Source: an uncultured Prevotellaceae bacterium (GTDB taxonomy: Bacteria > Bacteroidota > Bacteroidia > Bacteroidales > Bacteroidaceae). Taken from it: a stretch of DNA of 64,000 bases. Every line of letters starts with the position of its first letter. The first letter of the stretch is position 1. The notes under the pieces are model-generated. The model saw nothing but the letters and a program-made list of their open reading frames with translations. It ran no database searches and had not been told where the DNA came from. This document shows, one piece after another, positions 46,379-55,276 of this stretch. The stretch lies in assembly GCA_902771785.1 (NCBI GenBank), contig CACXYH010000007.1:1-64000 (forward strand), in the 5' to 3' direction. The position numbers and the translations under genes were made by a program.

Positions 46379-46403
46379 ACAACTGTATGCAATTGAAAAA
46401 TAT

Positions 46404-47339
46404 ATGATTGACTTGAAAAAAGTAGTATTTACACTTGCTGTTACAGCATTTGGTACGTCAGCTTATGCCCAATTCGACGAAAGTGGTATAAGTGCAGGTT
46501 TCTTCGACTCAAGCAAAGAGAAAAGCATTAATTTCTCTACATTCAAATTGCCCCCGCTAGCTGTTCTTTTTGAGAATGCAAAATCAAATCCAAATATACT
46601 TTCATTAGCGAAAGCACAGGAGATAGCACAAGCAGAAGTGGCTAAGCAGAAAAGGCATATCTTCTCCTACTTTATAGGACACGCAAGCTACAGCTATGGC
46701 GTATCAGACACTTGGGGAACAAATCAGTCAGCATATAATCAGCTTCGATTACTCCAGTTTACTGGAAGCGAACAATCATATTGGAATGTTGGTGTCAACC
46801 TTGCCGTTCCCTTAGAAGACCTTCTGGATTTGAAGGCATCGATAAACCGCAAGAAACTTGAAGTAGACCAAGCACAATTAAAGAAAGATATTGCCTACGA
46901 AAATCTGAAGTTGGAGATTGCCAAACTATTTGCAACGATTAATAACGATCTGATTGCGCTAAAAACGGCTAGTGAAAATGCTGCAATTTACCAAGGTGCA
47001 GGTGCACTGAACTTGGAAGACTTCCACTATGACAATATGTCTATTGAGGACTTTGCATGGACAAAGACACGTGAGGCGGGAGCTGTTAGCGGATACCAGA
47101 ACCTTCAAACACAGCTTGTGATTAACATCATTACTCTTGAAATAATGACCCGTACTCCCATTTTAACGAATTCGACGACAGAGATAACACTTGATAGCGA
47201 GGTCCGTAAAACAGAGAAGCAGATAAAGAAAGAGAACAAGGCCGTAGAGAAGCGCATTAAGGAAGCTGCAGAAGAAGAAGAGAAACGCATCAAAGCTCTG
47301 GAGCGCGCTGAGAAGAAAGCAAAGAAGAAGACCAAGTAA
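46404..47339 (+). CDS. TolC-like exported protein, short form
   Basis: 311 aa. Signal peptide ends SAYA-Q. Residues 50-250 have the look of an outer-membrane efflux protein: LAKAQEIAQAEVAKQKRHIF, then a strand region and LEDLLDLKASINRKKLEVDQAQLKKDIAYENLKLEIAKLFATINND, a TolC-like helical hairpin. Only about one of the two TolC repeats is present. The C-terminal 50 residues are a Lys/Glu coiled coil. Placed between the phosphotransferase and the chain-length protein, it may replace a Wza-type exporter. Function inferred. Confidence 0.65.
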   Translation: MIDLKKVVFTLAVTAFGTSAYAQFDESGISAGFFDSSKEKSINFSTFKLPPLAVLFENAKSNPNILSLAKAQEIAQAEVAKQKRHIFSYFIGHASYSYGVSDTWGTNQSAYNQLRLLQFTGSEQSYWNVGVNLAVPLEDLLDLKASINRKKLEVDQAQLKKDIAYENLKLEIAKLFATINNDLIALKTASENAAIYQGAGALNLEDFHYDNMSIEDFAWTKTREAGAVSGYQNLQTQLVINIITLEIMTRTPILTNSTTEITLDSEVRKTEKQIKKENKAVEKRIKEAAEEEEKRIKALERAEKKAKKKTK

Positions 47340-47364
47340 ATAAAAAGCTATAAATTTCAAGATT

Positions 47365-49536
47365 ATGGATATATTCAGATATATTGTCAGGTTTCTATAC
47401 AAAATACGATGGTATTTGGTTATACTACCAATGATCGCACTTGTCGTGGCATGGTTTATGACTCGAAATTTGGAGCGTATCTATGATACTAACACGACAG
47501 TCTACACTGGTATGATAACCGGCTACAATATTGACGGAACAGGAGTCGGTAATAATTCTCAAACCAATATTACGAACTTGATGCTTATTATCACGACAGA
47601 CAATACAATCCATGAGGTATCATTGCGTCTGTTTGCACGTTGCATGATGTACGGAAACCCAAATAGGGATAACAACTACATCAGTGCAGAGCACTTCCGA
47701 GCTTTATATGCCAGTGTTCCTGCCGATGTGAAAGCATTGATTAATCACAATAGCGAGGATGCAACTTATAATTCACTGAAAGCATATGAGAAGCAGACTC
47801 CCGACAATTACATCTTCAGCATTCTGAACTACCACCCATATTTCGGTATAAACAGCATAACTAGCCGGTTAAAAGTATTGCAATTGCAACGAAGCGACAT
47901 TATCGACATCGCATACTCTGCCAATGATGCCGGTATCGCATACAACACGCTTGACATCCTTCAGAAGGTATTCGGAAAACAATATCAAGAAATCCGCTTT
48001 GGTGAGACACATAATGTCATTAAGTTCTTTGAAAAAGAGGTGCATCGTCTCTACCGAATCCTGACCGGTGCAGAAGATGACCTTATCCGCTACAACGTTT
48101 CAAAGCGCATTATCAACTATGGCGAACAAACCAAGATGGTCGCAAACATGGATGCTGCACATAAGACTTCGAAGAACGATCAGCTACTTGACTACACTTC
48201 GACGAAAGCACTCATGGACTATTTGGAGCGGCAGCTGGGTGACCGTGCAAAAGTCATCAAGGCTAATAAAGAGTTTACAAGCCAGATAACTGATATCTCA
48301 CGAATACAGTCACGCATTTCCAACCTTAAGCTGATGAGCAGTGAAGGAGGAGCCGATGAAACAGAAGCCCAGTTGGAATTGGCAAAAGCAGAAAGGATGC
48401 TTCAAGACGCTCAAGGAAAGGTTAGGAATCTAACTAAAGACATTGAAGCTGGTACATATAGCACTGAGACAGGAGTCAAGGCACGCGACATGATTAGCCG
48501 TTGGCTTGAACAAGTCCTGCTATTGGAGAAGACAAAGGCAGAAATGGGAGCTATGGACATCATGCGCCAACAGCTTGACAATGACATTCTATATTATTCT
48601 CCTATTGGTGCAACTATCGACCGCAAGAGTCGCCACATTGCCTTTATTGAAGGTAACTATATGGAGATGTTGAAAGCATTGAATGCAGCCCGACTTCGTC
48701 AGAAGAATCTGCAAATGACGACTGCATCTCTGCGTGTTCTCAATCCACCCATGTTCCCGCTGAATGCTCAGCCAACAAATCGTGCAATGTACCTTCTTGG
48801 TGCATTCATGCTGACGTTCCTTCTTACTGCGCTCTATTTCTTTATCATTGAGTTGCTCGACCGAACCTTGCGCGACCGTATGCGTTCCGAACGCATTACG
48901 AAAATACCTGTTATGGGCTGCTACCCCAAAGAAAGCAACCTTCGCTATCGTCGCTTTAATAAGACAATTGCAGACATGTCTTTGCGTCAACTCAGCAAAG
49001 CCTTGCTACCCCATTTCAAGGAAGGCCAGCAGAACGTGCTCAATTTGCTCTCAACTGATGCTGCAAACGGAAAATCTTATATTGCACAAGAGCTGGAGAA
49101 CTATTGGGTATCCATTGGTTTGCAAGTGCGTCGTCTGACCTATGATGAAGACTTCCTTGCAGAGGACAGCCGCTACATCTTGGCAAAGGACATCAAAGAC
49201 TTATGTCCTGACATCCTTCCTAACGAAATCGCAATCATTGAATATCCTAATCTTGATGACAACTCCATCTCACCAGCATTGCTGAACATGGGTACAATCA
49301 ATTTGGTTGTAACACGTGCAAACCGTACGTGGAAAGATGTAGACCAAAAGGCTCTGAAAGAACTTGAAGGCATGCTCGAGAACAAAGATACGCTTTACAT
49401 GTATCTTACGGAGGCAAGCCGTTACGCAGTCGAAGAGTTTGTCGGTCAACTGCCGCCTTACACCAAGTTCAACAATTTTGTTTACAGAATGTCGCAACTC
49501 GGTCTGACCGCAACAGAGAATAGTCACGCTAAATAA
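47365..49536 (+). CDS. Wzz/GumC-like chain-length protein with degenerate tyrosine-kinase-like domain
   Basis: 723 aa inner-membrane polysaccharide co-polymerase. Membrane spans at about 16-33 and 476-497 flank a large periplasmic region with coiled coil (about 280-400). The cytoplasmic C-terminus (500-723) resembles a BY-kinase: LSTDAANGKSYIA around 562-574 matches Walker A only in GKS, YDEDF resembles Walker A' and EIAIIEYPN resembles Walker B with Glu for Asp. No C-terminal Tyr cluster is present. Probably sets chain length without autokinase activity. Confidence 0.82.
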   Translation: MDIFRYIVRFLYKIRWYLVILPMIALVVAWFMTRNLERIYDTNTTVYTGMITGYNIDGTGVGNNSQTNITNLMLIITTDNTIHEVSLRLFARCMMYGNPNRDNNYISAEHFRALYASVPADVKALINHNSEDATYNSLKAYEKQTPDNYIFSILNYHPYFGINSITSRLKVLQLQRSDIIDIAYSANDAGIAYNTLDILQKVFGKQYQEIRFGETHNVIKFFEKEVHRLYRILTGAEDDLIRYNVSKRIINYGEQTKMVANMDAAHKTSKNDQLLDYTSTKALMDYLERQLGDRAKVIKANKEFTSQITDISRIQSRISNLKLMSSEGGADETEAQLELAKAERMLQDAQGKVRNLTKDIEAGTYSTETGVKARDMISRWLEQVLLLEKTKAEMGAMDIMRQQLDNDILYYSPIGATIDRKSRHIAFIEGNYMEMLKALNAARLRQKNLQMTTASLRVLNPPMFPLNAQPTNRAMYLLGAFMLTFLLTALYFFIIELLDRTLRDRMRSERITKIPVMGCYPKESNLRYRRFNKTIADMSLRQLSKALLPHFKEGQQNVLNLLSTDAANGKSYIAQELENYWVSIGLQVRRLTYDEDFLAEDSRYILAKDIKDLCPDILPNEIAIIEYPNLDDNSISPALLNMGTINLVVTRANRTWKDVDQKALKELEGMLENKDTLYMYLTEASRYAVEEFVGQLPPYTKFNNFVYRMSQLGLTATENSHAK

Positions 49537-49541
49537 GCAAG

Positions 49542-51065
49542 ATGGCTGTAAATAGAAATATATTTACATACACCCCAGAAAGCAGAGGAAGGGCAGCGTT
49601 GCTCTTTCTTCTGTTTTTACTTGCTATATATGAATTCATCTCTGCAGGTTTCAATGCATTCGCAATAGTCTGCCTAATCCCTATCTTTGTTCTTTATGTC
49701 ATAGCAACATTCAGATGGAAGATGTTTACATTCTGGTTGCTGATGGGCGTCAACTACTTTGTGCAATGGAAAAATTTCCCCTCCATAGGTTTGCCTACAT
49801 CAGCACTCAATGAATTATTAGAAATTGTTCTAATTGCTTTAGCTATCATTGATGTCAAGGAGGCAAAGTTTGAACGCACTGCCAACATCATGTTAGTGAT
49901 GCTTTTATCATGGGCAGCATTCTGTACATTAGAAGTATTCAATGATAGTTGTAACCTCGGCATACAAGTCGGTGCATGGTACACGGGTGCTCGAATGATG
50001 GCATTCCAATTATTATATGCATTTTTCGTATATATATTGTATATCACAACACCCAAACGCCTCATAAAATACTTGGTTGTATGGGGAAGCCTTTCTCTCT
50101 TTGCGTCATTTTGGGTATGGAAACAAAAAAACATTGGTTTCACAGATGCTGAGAATTCTTGGCTGCAAACTGTTGGTTACAGAACACATATTATTAATGG
50201 TGGTACGCTCATCCGATACTTCTCCGTATTCAATGATGCTGCAACTTTCGGTATCAACATGGCTGCAACAGCTGTTGCATTCTTAATATTCGGTATTACA
50301 AACAAAATAAAAAAGATAAAGTATTTCTGCCTTATCGCAGGTGCAGCAAGCTTTTGGGCAACATTTCCATCGGGCACGCGAACGTCTATTTTCTGCTTTT
50401 TTGCCGGCATAATGCTATACATTGTTCTGTCCAAATCAGTGAAGATTGCCACATCTGTTTCCATAGCCTTTGTCTTATTTGTATTTATGCTCGCCTTTAC
50501 GGATATCGGCAATGGCAACCAGCAAATAAGACGAATGCGATCTGCTTTTAACAAAGACGATGCATCAGCCAATGTACGTGACATAAACAAGGCAGAGATA
50601 AAAAAATATCTTGTTGATGCACCGTGGGGAATAGGTGTAGGCATTGGCTATGACAACGTTCCGGCGAACAACAAATATCGCCGTCTCTCAACGATTCCTC
50701 CAGACTCAGAATATGTGTTTATTTGGGTGCATACGGGCATCATTGGCATTACTTTTTTCCTTATTACCACAGCCATTATGCTTATTACAGCCTGCTGGAC
50801 TGTATTCTTTAAGATAAAAAGTCCTACACTAAGAGGCATTGGTTCAGGATTGTGCTGTGCTTTCATTGCAATACAATTAGGTGGCTATGCAAACCAGGTA
50901 TTGATGCAGTTTCCCAATTGTCTTCTGTTCTATGGAGGTCTCAGCTTAGTCTTCGCACTACCCCATTTTGAGGACGAATGGAACGAATATGAGAAAGAAC
51001 AACTGGCAATACAAGCTGAGAAGGAACGCATAAAATTAGAAAAGAAGCGTGCAAAACGAGTATAA
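49542..51065 (+). CDS. O-antigen polymerase/ligase family membrane protein
   Basis: 507 aa with about ten or more hydrophobic spans and a long periplasmic loop before the last spans, the usual Wzy/WaaL layout. GTRTSIFCFFAGIMLYIVL and the later loop with WGIGVGIGYDNVP and SEYVFIWVHTGIIGITFFL match the Wzy_C pattern. Highly basic cytoplasmic tail. Follows the chain-length gene after 5 bp and overlaps the next glycosyltransferase by 17 bp. Likely polymerises repeat units; ligase activity cannot be excluded. Confidence 0.85.
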   Translation: MAVNRNIFTYTPESRGRAALLFLLFLLAIYEFISAGFNAFAIVCLIPIFVLYVIATFRWKMFTFWLLMGVNYFVQWKNFPSIGLPTSALNELLEIVLIALAIIDVKEAKFERTANIMLVMLLSWAAFCTLEVFNDSCNLGIQVGAWYTGARMMAFQLLYAFFVYILYITTPKRLIKYLVVWGSLSLFASFWVWKQKNIGFTDAENSWLQTVGYRTHIINGGTLIRYFSVFNDAATFGINMAATAVAFLIFGITNKIKKIKYFCLIAGAASFWATFPSGTRTSIFCFFAGIMLYIVLSKSVKIATSVSIAFVLFVFMLAFTDIGNGNQQIRRMRSAFNKDDASANVRDINKAEIKKYLVDAPWGIGVGIGYDNVPANNKYRRLSTIPPDSEYVFIWVHTGIIGITFFLITTAIMLITACWTVFFKIKSPTLRGIGSGLCCAFIAIQLGGYANQVLMQFPNCLLFYGGLSLVFALPHFEDEWNEYEKEQLAIQAEKERIKLEKKRAKRV

Positions 51066-51951
51066 CTTATCTATTATCACCATTAACTACAATGGTCTCA
51101 AGGATACGTGTGCACTCCTTGAGACAATCCCTACGAGGCAGGACATAGAGACCATTGTAGTTGACAATGCTTCCTACGAAGACGAGGCTTCTATCATTGA
51201 AGGTCGTTTTCCTCACGTCAGAGTAATCCGTAGCAACAAGAATCTTGGTTTCGCAGGTGGGAACAATCTCGGCATTAAAGCAGCTCATGGCAAGTATCTA
51301 TTTTTTATCAATAATGATACGGTGTTCGAAGGAGAATGGAAAGTTGACCAATTAATATCTCGAATTGCATCAACCCCCAACATCGGGATGGTGTGCCCTA
51401 AAATCCGATTTGCCTGGGGGACGAAACCTATCCAATTCGCAGGATACACCCCCTTGTCTCGTTTCACCATTCGTAATCGTTCTATCGGCTTTGGCGAGAC
51501 AGACCAAGGGCAATATGACACTGCCCATCGTACCCCCTACGCCCATGGTGCTGCCATGCTAACAACCCGTGAAGCCATCGCAAAAGTGGGGCTTATGCCC
51601 GAATGCTACTTCCTCTATTATGAGGAGCTCGATTGGTCAATGATGTTCACTCGCGCCGGTTATGAAATATGGTATGACCCCAGCTGTACTATTTATCACA
51701 AAGAAAGCCAGACAACTGGGCAAAATAGTCCATTGCGCACATACTACATTACCCGAAACCGTCTATTATTCGCTAAAAGAAACCTTAACACCGGACATCG
51801 TCTAATAACATATTTGTACCTTATAACAGTTGTTATGACACGAGATTTAATTCTTAATGCACTCCATGGGCGCATAGATATCTTGAAAGCAACCCTGAAA
51901 GGAGTTTTTGACTTTTTCAACAAGAAGCAAGGATACGCACATCAAACATAG
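51049..51951 (+). CDS. Family 2 glycosyltransferase
   Basis: 300 aa, rhamnosyltransferase-like GT2. The nucleotide-sugar region includes LSIITINYNGLKDTCALLETI (residues 7-27), VDNAS, GFAGGNNLGIKAA and the DxD-equivalent FFINNDTVFE. A C-terminal hydrophobic patch (LITYLYLITVVMTRDLIL) may attach it to the membrane. It overlaps the polymerase gene by 17 bp and ends the AT-rich part of the cluster. Probably adds a sugar to the repeat unit; acceptor unknown. Confidence 0.9.
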   Translation: MQNEYNLSIITINYNGLKDTCALLETIPTRQDIETIVVDNASYEDEASIIEGRFPHVRVIRSNKNLGFAGGNNLGIKAAHGKYLFFINNDTVFEGEWKVDQLISRIASTPNIGMVCPKIRFAWGTKPIQFAGYTPLSRFTIRNRSIGFGETDQGQYDTAHRTPYAHGAAMLTTREAIAKVGLMPECYFLYYEELDWSMMFTRAGYEIWYDPSCTIYHKESQTTGQNSPLRTYYITRNRLLFAKRNLNTGHRLITYLYLITVVMTRDLILNALHGRIDILKATLKGVFDFFNKKQGYAHQT

Positions 51952-52005
51952 TACAAAAATGTCATTGTTTTCTTTTGTTTTTTTGATTATTTAAAAGAAA
52001 ATGAT

Positions 52006-52013
52006 TACTTTTG
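52006..52013 (+). promoter_or_regulatory. -7 promoter box of the paired glycosyltransferases
   Basis: TACTTTTG followed by CA, 20 bp upstream of the ATG at 52034. It suggests a separate transcription unit from here. Confidence 0.6.
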
Positions 52014-52033
52014 CAACAAAATAGAATGATTCT

Positions 52034-53200
52034 ATGAATTCATGGTTGTTATTAAATGTCATTGATGGATTACTGTTTGCTGCCGTAGCAATCACAGTAC
52101 TTTATTTCTTTGTGTTTTCTATCACATCGCTTTTCAGTCGTCACAATCAGGTATCAAAGGCCAAGACGCAACGACGCTTCGTCATCCTGCAATCAGTGAG
52201 CACCATCTTAGGACAGACCTATCCACAGCGCCTATTCGACGTCGTTGTGATTTCCGACCACCAGTCGGAGATGACCAACATGCATCTGGCCCAGTATCCT
52301 ATCACCCTGCTAACCCCAAACTTCGAGAAGAGCAGCAAGTCGAAATCGCTGCAATACGCCATTCTGAACCTTCCTGAATTCAAGATCTACGACTGCGTGA
52401 TAGTGCTTGATGCCGACAATGTGGTGGAGCCAGAGTTCCTGGCGCAAGTGAATGATGCCTACGAATGTGCCGGAACCAAGGCAATCCAGACGCACCGCAT
52501 GTCGAAGAACCGAGATACGACAGCAGCCCGTCTGGGTTCTATCTTCGACGAAATCAACAACAGCATCTTCCGCAGAGGCCACATATCCATTGGCCTTTCT
52601 GCAGCCATCAGCGGTTCAGGCACAGTCTATGACTTCACCTGGTTCAAGAACCACATCATGAACATAAGAACTGCCACTGAGGACAAGGAACTTGAAAGCA
52701 TCTTGATGCGGCAGCACGTGTTTGTAGACTATTTCGACCACATCCACGTCTATGAAGAAAAGACACGCCGAACGCATGATTTCAACAGCCAGCGTGGCAG
52801 GTGGGTTGCCGCTCAGTTGCACACCTTGCTCAAGAACATCCGCTATTTGCCCTCCGCAGTGCTTCACCGCCAATACGACCAGATAGACAAGATTTTGCAG
52901 TGGATGCTTATTCCTCGCACCATTCTCATGGGCTTCATCCTCATCATGAGTCTTGTGTTGCCGTTCATCTACTTCTCGCTGGCCATTAAATGGTGGGTAG
53001 CAGCAGCCCTGATTACTTTTTCCTATGCGCTGGCCACGCCCGATTATGTTGTCGACAAGAACTGGGACAAGGATTTCATGAGTGCTCCATTCCTCATCCT
53101 TGGCGGTATGTTCAACATCTTCCGTGCGGGCTCGATAGAGGCAGGGCACCAGATGAATTTCGTGAAAAAGAGTATTAAGCATATAAAGTTATTGCGCTGA
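52034..53200 (+). CDS. Membrane glycosyltransferase, GT2, processive-type motifs (first paralogue)
   Basis: 388 aa. An N-terminal membrane helix (LFAAVAITVLYFFVFSITSLF), a GT2 domain with VISDH, VLDADNVVEPEFL (DxD), ATEDKELES (ED) and SQRGRWVAAQL (QxxRW), then two or three C-terminal membrane spans. The D, D, ED and QxxRW set is that of cellulose/hyaluronan synthase-like enzymes. It ends in a TGATG junction with the next gene, a clear paralogue, so both are translationally coupled. Product unknown. Confidence 0.88.
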   Translation: MNSWLLLNVIDGLLFAAVAITVLYFFVFSITSLFSRHNQVSKAKTQRRFVILQSVSTILGQTYPQRLFDVVVISDHQSEMTNMHLAQYPITLLTPNFEKSSKSKSLQYAILNLPEFKIYDCVIVLDADNVVEPEFLAQVNDAYECAGTKAIQTHRMSKNRDTTAARLGSIFDEINNSIFRRGHISIGLSAAISGSGTVYDFTWFKNHIMNIRTATEDKELESILMRQHVFVDYFDHIHVYEEKTRRTHDFNSQRGRWVAAQLHTLLKNIRYLPSAVLHRQYDQIDKILQWMLIPRTILMGFILIMSLVLPFIYFSLAIKWWVAAALITFSYALATPDYVVDKNWDKDFMSAPFLILGGMFNIFRAGSIEAGHQMNFVKKSIKHIKLLR

Positions 53201-54369
53201 TGATGACCTTCCTTCATTTCCTCGATATCGCCCTATGGCTTATCATGGCTTGTTCAGCAGGCTATGTCGTGTTTTTTGCCATTGTATCCATGCTTCCCAA
53301 GAAGAAGCAGCCAGCTCCTGTCAAGTCTGCCAACAGCACTTTCCTCGTGATTTATCCTGCCTACAAGGAGGACTTTGTCATCAGGAAGTCTGTTGAATCT
53401 TTTCTCCAGCAGACGTATAGTAAAGACAACTATCAGCTTTGCGTCATCTCCGACCACATGCAGCCCGAGACCAATGCTTGGCTCGAGGCTCAGCCCATAA
53501 CCCTGCTTACGCCCACTTTCGACAAAAGCTCCAAGGCACAAGCCTTGCGCTATGCCATCAAACAGACAGGGCAAGAGCGGCACTACGACTATGTTGTCAT
53601 TCTTGATGCCGACAACATCGTGGCAAACGACTTCCTGCAGCGACTCAACGACGAGTACACCTCGCAGGGATTCCGCGCCATTCAGTGCCATCGCACCGCC
53701 AAGAATGCCAACAACGACATCGCTGAGCTCGACAGCTTGAGCGAGGAAGTGAACAACTGCATCTTCCGCAGTGCCCACAATCGCATCGGGCTCTCATCGG
53801 CCCTCATCGGCTCCGGCATGTGTTTCGACTATGCGTGGTTCTGCGACAACGTCGACCGGCTCTCCTCTGCCGTGGAGGACCGCGAGCTGGAGGCGATGCT
53901 CTTGAAGCAGGGCATCTTCATCAAGTATGCCGAAAATCTGTATGTGCTCGACGAGAAGGTAAGCAATGCCGAGGCGTTCCAGAAGCAGCGCATGCGCTGG
54001 ATGAACGGCCAGCTTCAGGCTCTGTTCAGCATGATGCCCTATCTGCCCAAGGCACTCCTTAAAGGCAACATCAACTACATAGACAAGACGCTGCAGCAGG
54101 CCCTTATTCCACGGTCTATCCTGCTGGTTGTCATGCCCTTCATAGCATTGCTGCTCCTGTTCACTATTCCCTCATGGAGCATCAAGTGGTGGCTGCTTTT
54201 TGTGGCTTTCGTGCTCGCCTTCATCATTGCCATGCCCCGGCAGATGCGCTCTGTGCGCCTCTTTTCGAAGATTACCAACCTGCCGTCGCTGGTATGGCGC
54301 ATGATTCAGAACCTGGCGAAACTCGACAGAAACAACAAAGACTTTACTCACACCAGTCACGAGGCGTAG
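53200..54369 (+). CDS. Membrane glycosyltransferase, GT2, processive-type motifs (second paralogue)
   Basis: 389 aa with the same layout as the preceding gene: an N-terminal membrane helix, VISDHMQPETNAWLEAQ, VILDADNIVANDFL (DxD), AVEDRELEAMLLKQG (ED), QKQRMRWMNGQL (QxxRW) and C-terminal spans. A one-base overlap (TGATG) links it to its paralogue. The pair may act together or on successive steps. Codon use is more GC-rich than in the cluster before 52 kb. Confidence 0.88.
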   Translation: MMTFLHFLDIALWLIMACSAGYVVFFAIVSMLPKKKQPAPVKSANSTFLVIYPAYKEDFVIRKSVESFLQQTYSKDNYQLCVISDHMQPETNAWLEAQPITLLTPTFDKSSKAQALRYAIKQTGQERHYDYVVILDADNIVANDFLQRLNDEYTSQGFRAIQCHRTAKNANNDIAELDSLSEEVNNCIFRSAHNRIGLSSALIGSGMCFDYAWFCDNVDRLSSAVEDRELEAMLLKQGIFIKYAENLYVLDEKVSNAEAFQKQRMRWMNGQLQALFSMMPYLPKALLKGNINYIDKTLQQALIPRSILLVVMPFIALLLLFTIPSWSIKWWLLFVAFVLAFIIAMPRQMRSVRLFSKITNLPSLVWRMIQNLAKLDRNNKDFTHTSHEA

Positions 54370-54408
54370 GCTCCCCTGCCCTTTTGATTACATTCTATGT
54401 GCGCGTTC

Positions 54409-54430
54409 GTCTTTATTTTAATATAAAGAC
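54409..54430. promoter_or_regulatory. Perfect inverted repeat upstream of the transketolase cassette
   Basis: GTCTTTAT (54409-54416) and ATAAAGAC (54423-54430) form a perfect 8-bp dyad around TTTAAT, ending 12 bp upstream of the ATG at 54443. No TAnnTTTG box was seen. It could be a regulator-binding site or a 5' leader hairpin. Confidence 0.5.
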
Positions 54431-54442
54431 AAACTCAGAACT

Positions 54443-55276
54443 ATGAATTGTAAAGAACTGGAATTGATTGCAGAACAGAACCGCAAGCGGCTTGTCGAGG
54501 TGGTGTATAATGCCCACGCAGGCCACATTGGCGGCGACCTGTCGTGCCTCAACGTCATGACGGCACTCTACTTCAACGTGATGCGCAACATCACTCCCGA
54601 TGCTCCCAAGAATCCCGACCGCGACCGTTTTGTGCTCTCCAAGGGCCATTGCGTCGAGGCCCTCTACGTGACGCTCGAGGCCAAGGGCTTCCTGCAGCCC
54701 GAGGTGCTCGACACGCTGGGCAAGTTCGGCTCCATCCTTTCGGGCCACCCCACCATTGAGGTGCCTGGCATCGAGGTCAACTCGGGGGCGCTGGGCCATG
54801 GACTCAGCATCGGCATCGGCATGGCGATTGCTGCCAAGATGGACGGGAAAGACTATCGCACCTACGTGCTGATGGGCGATGGCGAACAGGGCGAAGGCTC
54901 TATCTACGAAGCTGCGATGGCAGGCGGAAAATACAATCTCGACAATCTGGTGGCTATCATTGACCGTAATCACCTGCAAATCAGCGGAAACACCGAGGAC
55001 GTGATGCCCCTTGACAGCATTTGCGAGCGCTGGAGTGCCTTCGGATGGGACGTGCTGGAGATGAACGGCGACTCGATGGACGACATCGTCAAGACGTTTG
55101 CCGCTATCGACTACGCCAACCACAAGCCCCACCTACTGGTGTCGAACACGACGAAGGGGCGTGGCGTCTCGTTCATGGAAGGCATTGCCAAATGGCACCA
55201 CGGCGTGCTCAACGAGGAGCAGTGCAAGGCTGCCGTTGCAGAAATAGAGGAACGAATTAAAAGCTTAAAGAAATGA
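54443..55276 (+). CDS. Transketolase N-terminal subunit (TPP-binding half)
   Basis: 277 aa. Split transketolase: this half binds thiamine diphosphate. VYNAHAGHIGGDLSCLNVMTALY and GHGLSIGIGMAIAAK are family blocks, and the TPP motif runs from GDGEQGEGSIYEAA to IIDRNHLQ. Its stop overlaps the C-terminal subunit gene by ATGA. First of four genes with an FGGY kinase and a fucose-isomerase-like enzyme. Such split transketolases often serve dedicated sugar routes (apulose-4-phosphate and sulfofructose transketolases are known two-subunit examples), so general pentose phosphate use is less likely here. Confidence 0.9.
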   Translation: MNCKELELIAEQNRKRLVEVVYNAHAGHIGGDLSCLNVMTALYFNVMRNITPDAPKNPDRDRFVLSKGHCVEALYVTLEAKGFLQPEVLDTLGKFGSILSGHPTIEVPGIEVNSGALGHGLSIGIGMAIAAKMDGKDYRTYVLMGDGEQGEGSIYEAAMAGGKYNLDNLVAIIDRNHLQISGNTEDVMPLDSICERWSAFGWDVLEMNGDSMDDIVKTFAAIDYANHKPHLLVSNTTKGRGVSFMEGIAKWHHGVLNEEQCKAAVAEIEERIKSLKK

